A model generated the notes under the pieces. That model searched no databases, had not been told where the DNA came from, and was given only the letters and a program-made list of their open reading frames with translations. A DNA stretch of 64,000 bases from positions 7,487,001 through 7,551,000 of the forward strand of contig NC_063283.1 in NCBI RefSeq assembly GCF_910591885.1, in the 5' to 3' direction. Shown here in pieces: positions 1 through 14,235 of this stretch (position 1 is its first letter; each line of letters starts with the position of its first letter). Both the position numbers and the translations under genes were made by a program. The DNA is from Bombus terrestris. Lineage: Eukaryota > Arthropoda > Insecta > Hymenoptera > Apidae.

Positions 1-1114
1 TTTTCCTGCTATTCGGTGGCTGTTTCTCCGGAGAGGGAAAGAAGAGCGCGCAAAAATACGTACGAGCCAGGTGGAAGCTTGGTTACGCGACAAATGCTGT
101 TTTGTTTCGTCGTGATCGCGAGACGAGATCGGTGATACGGGGTGTTTTACGAGCCTCGCGATCCTCGGATGAATTATGATCGTGACTCACGATTCTTTCA
201 AATAGAGCGTACACAGTGTACGTATGACTTGCTCGCGTTGCATGACGCATACTTGGTTGAACCGAGTAGAATTGAAAGAAAAATGGTCTTGAAAGAGTCT
301 GCGAAGTTTTTAACGGTGAAAGTTTTTCAGTCACCAATCTCGATCGTGTAACTTTGATTTTAACTATTTTTCGTAAAATGAGAAAGATATTTACTCGAGT
401 TCCATAGTACGTTCAAACAGTGCACTTTGTCGATACGCTTCATTGGTGACGGCTCGAACTCGTGTAATTTCTACGATAATTCTTTTTTATCTTGTTTACG
501 ATGCTTGTAAATAAGATAGTAGCAGTAAAAGGAATTACTCATAGTCGAGAGGAAATTCATCGGCGATCGATTATTTCCAGCGAATATCCCCGAACGAAGA
601 GTCGCGTCGATTCATTGACGATCGGCCGCGGAATTCCGCGCGATCTGCGCCGCGAGGTGACGAGGTATTTAAAATTAAATTCACTCTTGTAATGTAGAAC
701 AAATGGCAAGCTGCCACGACCAGCTAGCCAATCTACTCTTCCCTCTACTCTTGTCAACGCGATTCATCGTTCGAATAACAAAAAAGTCGAGATTGTGTCG
801 CAGAAAGCAAGGCAAAAAGGAACCAAATAAAGAAAGAGAAATAGTTCTTAATAAAAGTTTCATACCTTCTACTCTTGTCGCGTTTATCTTTAAACTGCGT
901 ATCATCACAAGCCTCTTTTTAAATTACAAATTTTTTAATTAGAAACAATGCGTTCTCCATTCTGTTACATATTATAGCGCTAAGAACAGGCGACGACACT
1001 ATCGTCACAAACTCGAGAGGCAAGTAAGAGGTAAACAACGATCGGTCGTTTCTTATTGATTGAAACAGAACGGAATATAAACGTCAGCGAAGGAATTATA
1101 GCTTGTGTTAAAAA

Positions 1115-1169
1115 AAAAGAGCCGATAAGCGGCATCAATAACATCGTTATTGTCGCTATCGGCTCTTTT
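1115..1169. repeat. Short near-perfect hairpin
   Basis: The left arm (1115-1142) and right arm (1146-1169) share AAAAGAGCCGATA and, after small bulges, CAATAAC, with a loop of only about three bases. It is shorter and tighter than a usual microRNA precursor. It may be a structured RNA, a small foldback element or a cruciform-forming palindrome. Confidence 0.6.
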
Positions 1170-4100
1170 CACTGCGCAATAAAAGTAATCGCAACGGTGC
1201 GTTGCCCGACAGAGCAAACCCGCGAATAAAGGCGAAAGTGAAAGGTGGGGTGCCGAAAATAGTGGTTACGCGGCTGATACCGATGAAACTTTTCCAGAGT
1301 CGATGCCCCCGCCCTTTTTGTGTCCCGAGCCGCATTAACCGATCCCCTATCCGGATTACATAATCGAATTATCGCGGAAACACGCGAACAACGACGCTTC
1401 TCCGCGACGACCACGTGACTCGTTGAAACTCCACCGGAAACCGAAACTTTCATTCGACGATGATAATTCTCGGGGGCTGTTGCTTTGGTGCTCGTGTCAA
1501 TCCTCGTTTCCTCGCCGAGAAAGCCCGAGTTGAGCCAATTTCGCCAGCGAATCCACGAAAACCGTGTCCTACTACTTTACTTTATTACTACGTCGAATTG
1601 ATAATGCGATTGATTTTAACCCATTTCGGCCGACCAAGATCCCATATTCCAATTTCGGTATTCCAAGATCGTTCAACCATCTCTCGGATTCGAAGGAATG
1701 GCTGGAACAAGAAGACAGCGCTATTTTCCAATAATTTAAGTAATCCAACAAAAATCGATTAATATCAACTCACTTACGAACATCCTACAACTTTATAATT
1801 AACTAATATCCGTAGTAGTAAACTTCTGTACTTCAGAATGTGAAAGCTACACCCTTCTTTCTCTTCTAGTAAATAAAATCCAAATATCGAAGCGGCCTCC
1901 CTATTGCTATGACTCGTCAGTTTTTAAATGTTCTAGTTTTCCAAGATCCAAGGAATCGGACTACGTTAACGCGATCTGTGATAGAAGACGGAGTATCAAA
2001 TTAGTTATCAAGCTTAAAATCGCCACGGAGAAGCGAAAGAGCCAATAAATCCACAAGGACCATCTATATACTCGTACATTCTGCAGCAACATAAAAACAA
2101 AACCCACATACTCGACGACCAACGCAGAAAAGAAACCACTCAGTCGTCGAACCTAACCTTGATCTAAAACTCTCGTTTCCTCCGCCACCATCATCATTCG
2201 TCACCTATCAGCCAGTACTTCGATCCCGGAGTTTCGACATCATCCTGAACCATCCTGGCCCGCATAGGAAGCTGTTAAAAACGTCTCTAGAACCGTCTAA
2301 AGAAAGAAAGAAAGAAAAAGAGAAACAAAAAAAAAACAAGAAGAAGAAAAGAACAACAGACAGAAGGAAGGATCGGATGAGCGTGTTTCTTCTAGAGCAC
2401 GTTTCCTCTGCGGGTTAACTGCAAAAACCGCGAGAGCAGCGACCACGTCGAGTCGTGGTGTGGCGTAGAGCGAATTTAAAAGTCTGCCACGTGTTCTTCG
2501 GCGCGGGGGAGGGATGGCCACGGTAAGAAGCGGCGGAGGCGGAGGACGTTGGAAAAAGAGGAGAACACCGCGTATCGTTTTCAGACCGGCCGAAAGCCGA
2601 TACTCGAACCGAGGCCTGCTGCGCGCTCTCGTTTTAATTACCATTTTTCTTCCTCTCCGATTTCTTCGCCACCTCCACCTCTACCTCCACCGTCGCCGTC
2701 GCCGCCGTCGTGTTCCTCCCCTTTTCTCCCGCCGCTCCTTTTTTCACTGTGGGAATTAAGGATATCGGTTTCCTACCAGGCTACCACGAGTCGCGAGAAG
2801 ATCGGTCGAAAACATTGAATTTCGTGGTAGAAAATGTCGTGGAAGGCTGGTGAAACGAGCACCGTAGATCTCTTTGAATTATCTATACAACATTTTTATC
2901 TCTCTATAACAGGCAATTTAAGAATCGCTGTATCCATGTATCCGCCATTCGAGAACCATTAAATGCTAATATCTTACGAGACCGCCACCTACTGGATAAT
3001 TCTACTGCTGGCGACTCTAGTCAGACATTGTCATCGCTTTCTACTTACACAAGTTGAATCGCCAATTGAATATTCAAAGCACGTTTTCATTTCTAGAAAT
3101 CAATTTCTAATGTCACCGTATGTCCAAACAAATTTATACTGTCCCTTTGTTTTTATGTACGTTCACGTTCCAATTTGAATAATACAATTATTTCGCTACA
3201 ATTAGAACAATTAGGATGATATTTCTACTTCTAGCGATGACTCTATAAGAACGGACACTGCGGTAATTCCTTCAGTCCAAACGTTCTCTACTAATCGTGA
3301 CTAACTCCTGACTCGAGTAACGCTGTAGATACGAGCGAAGCCTACGCTGTTGCAGAATTTTCTCACGCTTTCCACGTGACCCTTCTCCGCTAAGTAGAAT
3401 GAGCAAAGTTCCACTTTTACGAAAACGCTTGCTGTCCATTGTCTCTAGCGACTTGCCGGTTCAAAATGTCGTTATCAATTTGTCGTTGATTGATAAATGT
3501 TTTCCACGTGAAAACATCGATCATCGGAGAAGTGAACGGAGACTAGTCTGACGGTCGGGGTTTCTGCATACGCCGTTTGGCTTGGCAACGTGCGTGACCT
3601 AGGCTACCGTCTTACGTAAGCGGCCGCGCGCTACGCGCTCCCCGATATTATCTGGCCGTGTCTAAACCGTGTAAAAAGCTAATCTCTCTTCGTCTCGTCG
3701 CCGACTGACGCGACGAGGGCGCGCGAATCGGAGGAACGCTCGACTATGTAGAAACGAGAGGCAAAGAAGTTGAGAATCACTGACGACGAAGCTCAAGGTG
3801 AACGAGATTCAAAGTGGCAATGGTGAGCTGCGCGAGCACGAGGGAGAGACTACGAGGGTCCAACGTCCCTAATGCCTGCGCTTTCGTTGCACACGCTAGA
3901 TATACAAGAGCCTCGTTCCGTCTTCGTCCCGTTTCAATCCCTTCGTTCGGTCGTTCCCTTTTCTACTGGGTGTCTCGAATTGCAACGAGCCTACCGCGAG
4001 CCTACTGCAGTCAGACAAGACGGAGGACGACGATCGAGCGTAACTCTGCTTTCGCTCTTCATATTTCGATGATATTTCGGCAGATTAAACCACACACCGT

Positions 4101-5484
4101 GGCCTTCGACTTGTACCGATATGAATAACACGAAATAACGAAGCGCTTACACATTTACTTGGCAAAGTATAGAATATCTGATATTTTTACTTTGTCGGAT
4201 GTTTCTGGTGTTTAGAATCGGAATTTTAACGGCAAGTTTGTTGTACGACTGTTTAATAGAGGCGAGTTAAGAGTGTTAGAACTGTTGCGAGAAGTGGATA
4301 AATGTCAGCAGGTGATTGTGACGAAACTTGTTGATGACAATATCGTATTACGAGCGTGGGAAGAGACATATAGAAATATTTAATTTTTGCTCGGTACAGA
4401 AACAGTTCGATACGCAGAAACTTTTTCGACACTGGGTACACGTAGTTCATCCTGGACGAAATATAAGACAATGCTTGCTCAGATCTTTCACGTAATTATG
4501 ACCGACGAAGTATCGACGAAACATAAAATGTATACTTGGCTGTCGTAGAACTATTCTACATCGTCTAAATGTCTAAAACTCGCGTCACCGTATTCCATTT
4601 TATTTAATTCGTTGCAAGATGATCACCTTCGATTCTCATTTTCGCAACTGCTCCTAAGAACCTTTCCTCGACTTTCGAACAATGGCTCGGATCATATAAC
4701 AGCCACATCTCTAGAGACATTACGTAAGTCAGTCGTTTTCCATCAGTCATTCGGAAGAACACTCGAAAAATATGTTTTGTTCGTTGAGAAATACAAAACC
4801 CGCGTCTTCGATTTCGCAACGCTTTCCTTTTTCTCTTCTCGGCGTCGTTGCTTTTTTCTTTTTCTTTTTTTTCTTCTTTTTTCGCGCGTTTCACGCGTAC
4901 ACTCGCTCGCAGGGGAAACAGGCTCTCGGCGCACGGATTATTTTCTCCACTCGCGCCTTACGTAAAATCGAGTTTACGCAGGTCGGGATCCATGCGAGCA
5001 CGCATGACCATTCCAGCATTTTCTCGATCGTATTCCAGAGTAGTTCGAGCAATTGCGTTCGATGCCCGAGCGAGAAAAGAAGTTGCGCTTATTTTATTGC
5101 GATGAATATCAGCTGAAAATCGTATTCGTCGATCCTTTCAAGAGCATAGAAATACATTTAACTTCGTTCTCGTTAGAATATTTTTAATGGAGCGACGGGT
5201 ATTCACATTCGGAGGATCGTTTCATATTAGATATTAAATTTTAATGAAAACTTGTAAAGATATTTAATGGCAAAATACTAAGACCGAACGATCGTGTAAC
5301 TTCTCAGCTTATGATTAAGTAGAGAATAAAAAGTAACCTTGATAAAATATCTATCTGTTAATACTGTTCAAGTAGGTACTAATGGTTAATTAATCTTTGG
5401 CAAAGGGTTCTTAATATTCTTACGTCATTTATCTACTCGAGCGTAAAATACAAAATATCCGATTTTAAGGTATAATATTCCGCA

Positions 5485-5660
5485 CAGAGTTCTGGTAATA
5501 GTCGTGTACTCTGATATATTCGCACGGTACTCGAGCAATAATCCAGTACTCTACATTCTCGAGTAGGCAGAATTCTCGTAGTAATCGCGTAATACTCGCA
5601 AACAGCTCGTATATACACGATAATGACGCAGTAGTCACGATGTAGTAATCACATACGTAA
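5485..5660. repeat. Loose array of GTACTC / AGTAATC words
   Basis: Words of the type AGTACTC, GTACTCG, AGTAATCGCGTA and AGTAGTCACGATGTAGTAATCAC recur about every 20-30 bp. The spacing is irregular, so this may be a decayed tandem repeat. Confidence 0.35.
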
Positions 5661-8600
5661 CACGTGCATAGCGCTCAAAATAAACAGAAAAATGTTGGTA
5701 AATAAAAATCAACGTTCGACCGCTTTCGATTAACGATAAGATATCCCTATTGCATCTTTTCCATTGTAAAATGTATACTAATCAACGATCCACTCGTATA
5801 GTCTAATCTTATCTGCTCGCACAATTCGCTCGCAAATTGGATTACGTTGCAACACTTTTCATTTTCTTTCATTCTTTTGTTTTGCAAGAAATTGTGCAAA
5901 TCGTCGACTTTATATTAAATTATATCCGAAACTGGGAAAAGATATCGAAGGAACACGATGATCATTCTAAATATTTCTCGTGTTACAAACGACCAAAGTC
6001 CATTCTTGAACGTACCCTGAATATATACCAAGCACTCGAGGGACCTTGAAATCGATTTAAAAAAGAGATACTCGTATCAAAACTCGCGCGAAGGTCGTAT
6101 TGTTTTAACTCGTTAAATTCCTCTCGACGTCAGTAGCATCGATTTCCCGAAAACACGTTAAAATCAAAGATCTAACATATCATCCGACGAAGTTGAATCA
6201 CACATCCTCTATAATCTTTCTAACAATTCCTACAGCTTCATTTATTTTCCATCCGCAAGATATACACACAAACTACCTTCCGATCCGTGTGCGAAGAAGC
6301 TTCTAGGAAATTTGGAAAACAGAGTATCGACGTTTCGTAAATGAAAAATCTCTTCTACATAATATTAGGAGAACCGGTCGAATTATTTTGGCAAATCGTT
6401 GATAACTATTATTTTTTCGCTGGAAAATATAACTATTCGTAAATCTTTGGCTTTTATAAGAAGACACGCGCTTTCCTATATTTCGTTTAGGATAATAGTA
6501 GACTGTTTTTAAGATTTAAACAAGTTTATTCGTCCGACGGATGAAAACGACGGAATCGTTCAACGAAGGATCATTTTCTTGTTCAAACTAACTGGGGTAA
6601 ATTATTTCAAAGCGGCTATGGATACGACGATACGTTATTCTTGGAATATTTTATTCAAATAATCCAAGTCTGGCAATAAAACTGTCTGGAAAGCTCACAT
6701 TTAGATCATACGGAAAGGAGCTGAGAAATAAAGTTCCTACAAAATTATCAGGAACACGTCATGGAAGGATCAGCGGAAGTGAACAAGTTCGCTTCAACTC
6801 CAAAAATAGAGCGCGCAATAAATTTCCGTGCGCAGCGAAATCAAACTGCGAGGCAACAACGTTGAAGAAAATCGATCGCAAGGCCTTCGTGGCTCGTGAA
6901 AAGCTCGCTGTTTCACCAACTATTCGCTTTTCTCCCGTGCGGCGACATCTATTTTTAAATATTCGCGCCCGCGAGCACGCGAATCGAGTCGATGTTTTCC
7001 TTTTCCTTCCAGCGATAACGTAACGCACCCGATCGAAGCTTTAAAACACAGTTTACAGCCTTGGTGGGTTCTCCTTCTCGCCTCTCCTCGGCCAACATTC
7101 CGGTTCGTCTTCGATAAAAATAATTATTACGAACGACCACGGCAGCATCGCGATTCCGATCGATGACCATTAACGTTACGGTTTATCACGATGGACAAGC
7201 TGTTGACGCGTTTAACCAACACCATCTATGAGAGACGTTGGCCTCTTCGTTCCCTTTCTGTTCGAGGTATTCGTCGAAACATCGTACAACTGTCCGCGAT
7301 CGAGCATAAATTAGCATATACCCCGTGTGATCGATGTCTTCCTGAGAGATACTAGAATTTTAAGAGAAACGAGATTTGCATCGTAACGTTGCACTGGGAC
7401 GTTTATTGAGATATCTAATCGTGGAAAATTTTGACGAACAGACCGAACCTGCTACTGGCAGATTTAAACATTCTAAGGGTAAAGAGATAAAACGTGAAAG
7501 ACGAATTACTGGAAAGGGAAGAAGAGGAGAAGAGGGAAAAGGCAAGGCGACACGAGGCAAAGTCGCGTTCAGTTTCTATTTCTGCTTTGCTTCCGTGGAA
7601 GCAAACAGCTAGAAGAATCAAGGATTCTTTCAGACCCGACACAATGCCCTGCGCTTTGTGCTCGTAAGCCACGGATTGTTTCCATCGATTGCTTAATGCT
7701 GAAACATTCGTTACTGTCCATAAATATAAACGTAATTTATCACGAATCGCTACTGCCAACGTCTCCGGCTGATTTCCAAAGTGCTCTGTGGATCGTAACA
7801 ACACCGACAGAGAACGGTAGGAAGTATGTTATTTTTATTCTCGGGACCAAGGATTCTTGGAAACTTTTCATCGGAACGTTTCTTTCCTTTCTTTCCTCTT
7901 CGTCCACCGTTTCCAGAGCACGTTCCGCTGAAAGCGATCGTTACGAACGCGATATCATTTACTAATACGATTCGAGAATAAGACTTGGATGGAATGTGGC
8001 TGCTCCTTTTAGAAGAGTCAATATGTAGAACGCTTTCTCGAGACTCGAACTTTCGATAGGAGGTTAGAATTTGATCTTTAGTGGTCACGTAGAAATTCGG
8101 CCAGATCTTACTGTTCTTCGATCTTTCGATTTCTAGCGATTGTATCGTACAGACTCGTCAAAGTATCCGAACGCTTGTAGACGCTTTTTATGAATATTAC
8201 AATGTGTTATTAAGGAATAAATTTCTTCAAATTCCTCGTATCACTTTCAACCTACGATTTGTCATCAAAGAAAGATACAACTGTATTTTAAAAGAGGCTC
8301 TATTTCAATGAAATAAAAATAATCGTCTTCTCGAACTGCTTGCTCAAACGTATTCTTCGAATCGCTACCAAAAATGGAATACAACTTACCTATCCTATAA
8401 ATATAGAATACCGTGTACGATAGCAATAAATTATACCGATAAAGAAGATGTCGCTAGGACTCGAGCGAACTATCTTCTTCCGAGCGAAAGAACGTTGCTG
8501 CCCTGGAATCGCAAGGCGAAATTCGCGAGAGAGCGCATAAGCCGTAAATAATGCAGAAGACGCGCGAAGGAAGGCCAAGGGGGCACCGGTTGCTCGTTTA

Positions 8601-9504
8601 TTCGTATCTACAGGTTGCAGATTTCGCTATGGTATTCTGGAACGGTTCCAGCCACGGAACGTGGAAAAAAACGGGGCTGCCTCGTCGACCGTGGTCGAGC
8701 CGATAGAGAAACAAATTAGAATTCGACTCGACGTAGAGGCGGCAGCGGGACGACCCTTCAAACTGCAGTTACAGCGGCCAATTTGCTCCAGGGCCGTGCC
8801 ACAGGAAATTGTAATTTATAGCGTAACCGTTCGACCTTATAAATTTCGATGCAACAACCGGCTGGCAACGCCGCGGAAAATAAATTCGACAGCGTGTCCG
8901 GCTACGATCTTCGCGGGATCGACCGCGAACCACAGACTCCAGAGAAGACAGGAGCGTTAACGATACAGGATATGTGCGAGAAGAAGAGCAAGGGTAAAGA
9001 AAAACTCGTGATACTGGTGAGAATGGATGGCGGTGACTCTTTCAGCATCGAGTTTTTTGCACATTGTGAAAAATATCTTTTTCGTTCCGGGTAGAATGAG
9101 ATTACTAGTAATAATAGCGTCTTTTTGTAATATTTTTTCTAAAGAAGAAACAAAAGCGGTAGAACACGGGCGAAATTTGACGGAAAGTATTGTATCGTTT
9201 CAAACTGTTCGAAATATTTTCGTCGCCCATTTTCTAAATTTCTATAAATCTGCGCAACTCTACAAATGAAATTGCTGCACAGCTCAACAACTCGAATTAT
9301 CCTAAAACAGTCGAAACAAAGCAACGCGTCGACTACTCGAAAAATACCGCATGACGGAAAACAACGAAACGAGAACGAAACTATTCGATGGAATGGGATC
9401 GTACGCGTCCAAGCCAGACAATGCGAGACACGAGCAGCTGAAACCGTATTATAAAGATCGAGTATTGGAATAACCGAGCCAGCGAGGGCGAGAGTGAACA
9501 AAAC

Positions 9505-9560
9505 GAGAGAGAAAGGGAGAAAAGAGAGGGAGGGAAGGAGGGAGGGAGAGAGGGAGAGTA
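9505..9560. repeat. Purine-only GA/GGGA tract
   Basis: A run of GAGA and GGGAGG units, almost purely purine on the plus strand. Confidence 0.85.
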
Positions 9561-12500
9561 TGGGTAAAAGGGGAGACGGAAGGCGACCAGGACGAAAGAA
9601 AGGGATGGAGAGGAAATGGCAGCACGCAAGCGCACAGCGTATCCTTCGCGAAATGCACGAGGCAGGATGCAGCTCGGCTTCAGGGTCAAGGACGATTCGA
9701 CGGGACGTGCACCCTGCGCCTCCTTTCCTCCGACAACGTTCCAGACTGAAGGATACTTGGCGCTGCAGCCACGAACCCTGCACTCTGACCTCAAAATGGC
9801 GGTGAAAGTTTCACGCGTCACACGTCCAGGCGCTCCATTTTTGAAAATTGGTAAATCAACGTTTTACACGGTGAAACGAACCTTAGGTGAATGAATATCG
9901 AGAATTGTCGATGAAAATCAGATTCTGATTCGAACGCTTCGCTTTCAACGAATTAAACTTACTTGCTCGCCTGTTTACACGTATCTAGCCGATGCATGAT
10001 ACTGTTTCTCGAATGCGCGAGTTCCGGGTGAGCAAAAGTTCCGTCGTACCATTGAAAATTCCGTAAGTGTCGCAGTAGATCGTAATTTGGATATTAGAGG
10101 AACTTCGAGTAAAGTACAATTCCGTTTAAGCCAATGAAAGTTTCGTTAAGCAGGTAGATTACAGAGTTGTCAGAATGCTTGCTTCCTAAGTACATCGAAA
10201 TTCGAACCAATGCGCGAACTCCGACTATCGTGTTTGAGAACGTGCATTTAAAACGTTTTAACGTCGTCGGGGAATTTTTTCCGTATATCTAATCTTTGAA
10301 TACGCCAAGATCCGAATTACCGACGTAATTTCTCGTCGAAGCGAACTTTATATACTCCATTGGAATTCGTGTTCTAACTATCGCTAATAACTAGAATTGT
10401 ATACTTTGATGCATCACTGAAACGCATCCAACGCAATTAAAAAAGATCAGAAGACTCGACTAACTGCACGTTTCAGCCAACACACGCGTAAGCCTGCACT
10501 CTATCATACGTGAAAACATAGGTTAAAATGCGAACGCCTGGCAGTCGTGTATTTCGAACACGAATTAAATGAGAATGTCAATCGCGATTAAACTCACGCA
10601 TGTACGCACGAGGTACGCGTCAGACGATAATCGACGACAGAATTCACCAGCACACATACACACCCGCAATTTCGGAATCAATGAACAATCGAAAGCAGTG
10701 TCTCTCAATTTTGTCGAATTTTTCCAGCTACGACTACTTTTAATAACCAAACCGCCATCGTTTTTTCAATCTTACGTTCTTACGAACAACTGCTTACGAT
10801 AACTGCTGTACTTTACATATCTTGTATGTGTTTACGTGTCTTCCGCGTTTTGTAAATATTTAACGCCTTAGATTTCCCAAAAATGTGTAAACGTTCATAG
10901 TCTAACGATAACTAAATAACTTTATAACAATATCAAATAACTTCGTTACGTTTTACATTAAATTTTGTATTTTATAACATTAAAATTTCTATGAAGAGAA
11001 ATTTGTTGATTAATGCGACGAAAACAGATTAAAATTATGACTCGTGGAACACCGTGTTCGCTACTTTTTTATCCACCGCCGAGGATCTTTATCGATCCGT
11101 GAAATCGATTAGGCCGATACGCAGTTTATGCAAAATTCTTGCATCGTATTCTTTAACGCGGCACGGCTATTTTGGCATGGTTACGTGGCCCCACCATTAC
11201 GCTGCGAAAGTAACGAGCATCCGGCTACTTTTGTATTACGGCTGCATGCAAAAGCGCTTTTATCGAGCTTGCGTAATTACTAGGTTGCTTTTTACAAGCG
11301 TAGAAGATTTCACGACGCTCAAGGATACTTCTAGAAGTGCGTTTCTGCCTAGAAATTTTTTACCATCCGTATCCCTTTACCTTCCTTCCTCTATCAACAC
11401 AAAGCCTCGTTGCACGAAGTTAAGCTTCTCGATAACGTTTCTTGATCGAAAGACAATAATAAACTTACTCGACGGAGATTGTAGCCACTTTGAAATTGTA
11501 CAAAAATAAGAAGAGAAAAAAAATTAGAGAGATAAGTGAGCGAAAGGTGAGAAAGGAGTCAGAAAATGAGATACCGATTAAACGAGAGACAATGAACGTT
11601 AAACGCGTCATGTTGTTTTTGAAAGAATTATTGAACGCCGAGAATTTACAATAACGTGATGATCACGTGGGTAACAATAGCGTGATAAGATAGGCGGTAA
11701 AATATGAGAACGTTAGATAAAGAAGCGCATGTGCATCGTGTACGAATATAACGCAACGGCAGAGAGAAGATTCGATCGAAATTGACTTTCGCCGCTTGTT
11801 TACCGACCGGCAACGACTCACGATTACGTTTTTGATAGCCTTTTAACACAATACAAAAAGAAACATTCAGCCACGTGTCTGGACGATAAAAATAACGCTC
11901 AGGTCTAAGGAAAAGAATGAAAGGAAGAGAGTACGTTATATAGAGAAACTACGTCTCACGCAGACCGTGCAATTAGCATTTTCGATTCTTTTCTATCGCT
12001 ATATTTAAAACGAGATATAAATCGTGATAATTATAGCTATCTTATGCCTGAGCAATACCAGTCTAATCAAGATCGAAGAAACAATAGTAATGTTTTAAAC
12101 TAATCAGAATTACGAAAAATCTAGAGATGTTGGTTTCTAGGAGTTATTGTTCCGTTCGGTATGGAATTAATTATACATTTCCAGATAGATGATACGGCAT
12201 CTCGTTGAATAAAGGACACGTTTCCTGTCTAATTACAGATATGCTTCGTTGTCTGTACGTAATTATTCCAACGATGGAAAGAATAAGTGTTGGACAGATA
12301 TTTTCAATGAATATACAAGTCTCGTCGTTGCCTCTCTAAAACCAGCGAAAATAATTCCATGCCAAAATAATATCGAAAATACGCAGCTGCGACGCGTGAT
12401 TTTACGAAGCTGAAGAATTCTCCGAAATTCTCTATCCGATACGCCAATTTATTTATTGTCGAAATTTTTCAAACAAGATTCGAACCTTCGTAGTTTATCG

Positions 12501-14094
12501 AAATTTCTGCTTTATCGAACAGCAAACAGAACAAAGTCTAAGCGAGAGAACGTGAACATCGGACGAATTGATCGCATGCCACACTGTGTCTCTTAGCTGA
12601 ATATTCGTTTGGTAATTTTCACGAAACGGAACGCAATATCCGACGCTGTTGCACATGCGCTTATGCATGCACGCGATAACGCAAGCGTGTACGCGCGCAA
12701 GTATCGCGTGTGGCAAATAATTAATTTAACATCGGGCCAATCGCGCAAATAACATCGATCGTTTATTCTTGACCATATGCTACATAGCCGAAGCGGTGCA
12801 TTTACACTGCTTCATCAGCGCGCTCCACCTAAGTACATGCATTTATCAGATTTAAAGGATGTGTGCACTTATATACGTACGCGGCGTGCATTCGCTATTA
12901 ATGCATGCACGGTACACAACTATATCTACGGCCACGAATCTAAATTTATTGACTGCGCGTACACATGCGGCGCGGACCGACTCGCGCCATTTTTCCATTC
13001 TCCTCTCTTCCGCCGCTTTCTTTCCCTTTACCCCACTATATTACCTTTCTTCCTGATTCACCTCGACAGTCTCTATTTTTCGAAATAAACGAAGACAAAA
13101 CCGAGAACACTTGTTAAATCTCGAATTTTTCAAAGTTGCAGCTTCGTACGGTTCGAGGTACGGTTTCGATCGGCAATTTTCCAAGCTTCGAATTATTTTA
13201 GCTGGTAAACTCTCTCGGGAATCAGAATCTTCAGAATCGTTTGAAATTTTTATCTCGGAGAATTTTCTTGATTCTGCGAAGGGAAGTTTTCATCGACGTT
13301 ACACGTTTTCCGAATCAATTATGTTTTTGTAGTTTCGATATTCTCGCGTGATAAGTTACAAACGATAAGTTACAATGATCAATTTTTCATTTTTCACCAA
13401 CGATATTTCACATTCCAGAAAATCGTGAAGAAACCTCTTACGTTCCCCGATTTCGAACGTCGCGAAGGTTGTAAATAGACGTTACAGATATCACTAATAA
13501 CGTACACCTTTATTTATGAAGTAATTTATTAGTTTTTTTTCGCCACTTAAACGGAGGTATGAAAGAAAGATTAATCGTACAGTGGAAAACTGTTGAATCT
13601 ATAAACGCAATGCGAAGTTATCGCGAAATTAAACACAAGGTACTAGACCAAAACACCGCTGCAAATTTTCCAAGTATCGTAATTACGCTAACGATATAAT
13701 AAAGCACCGCGAGCTCAATATATATGATAGTTGTTCCAATGGCAATTAGCGTGTTGCGATGAATTATCGCTTTCTTTGTTCGTTCGGGTATGTTATCGCG
13801 GCACTTCATAGTTTACAGCGGTTTATTCAATTAAATCCGCTGCTACGATGAAAGAAACATGAGCAAACTTGGTCCAGTAACCGGTATACATACATAAAAG
13901 GTAGCCACTTTAAAAACAAAAGGCTTTTCTAATTTTTCCATCGGTCACATTTTCCATCGAGACAGGCGAAATTAGCTGTAACAAAAACCTCTGAATCGAA
14001 TCGCGTTATCGTGACTGGCATAAATTCGGGTTTCTCGAGATTAAATATTTTCTAATTTTCAGAGTTTATTCAGAGCTACTAAATGAAGCTATTA

Positions 14095-14235
14095 GAGTTT
14101 CATACTTCTTCGATATTTAAGGTTTCGAATTTCCAAACTTGTCCGCTTTCGAATCGTCAAATTTCCAAAATTTCGATTCTCGACTTTCAAAATCTCCATA
14201 CGCTGAAACCTCCAAATATACAAACTTCTCGAATT
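14095..14235. repeat. Degenerate minisatellite of TTTCGAATTTCCAAA-like units
   Basis: The stretch repeats short words such as TTTCGAAT, TTTCCAAA, CTTTCAAAATCTCC and CTCCAAAT with a loose period of about 12-24 bp. Read in one frame it gives SNFQT, SNRQISK, FQNLHT, NIQTS-like peptides, which are repeat translations rather than a gene. Confidence 0.5.

Noticed and set aside
2514..2530. ATGGCCACG followed by GTAAGAAG, like a first coding exon on the plus strand
   Set aside because: Only three codons before the donor and no downstream exon to join; it cannot be supported.
9139..9783. 214-codon minus-strand open frame
   Set aside because: It crosses the purine tract at 9505-9560 (translated as Leu/Pro/Ser runs) and resembles no protein family.
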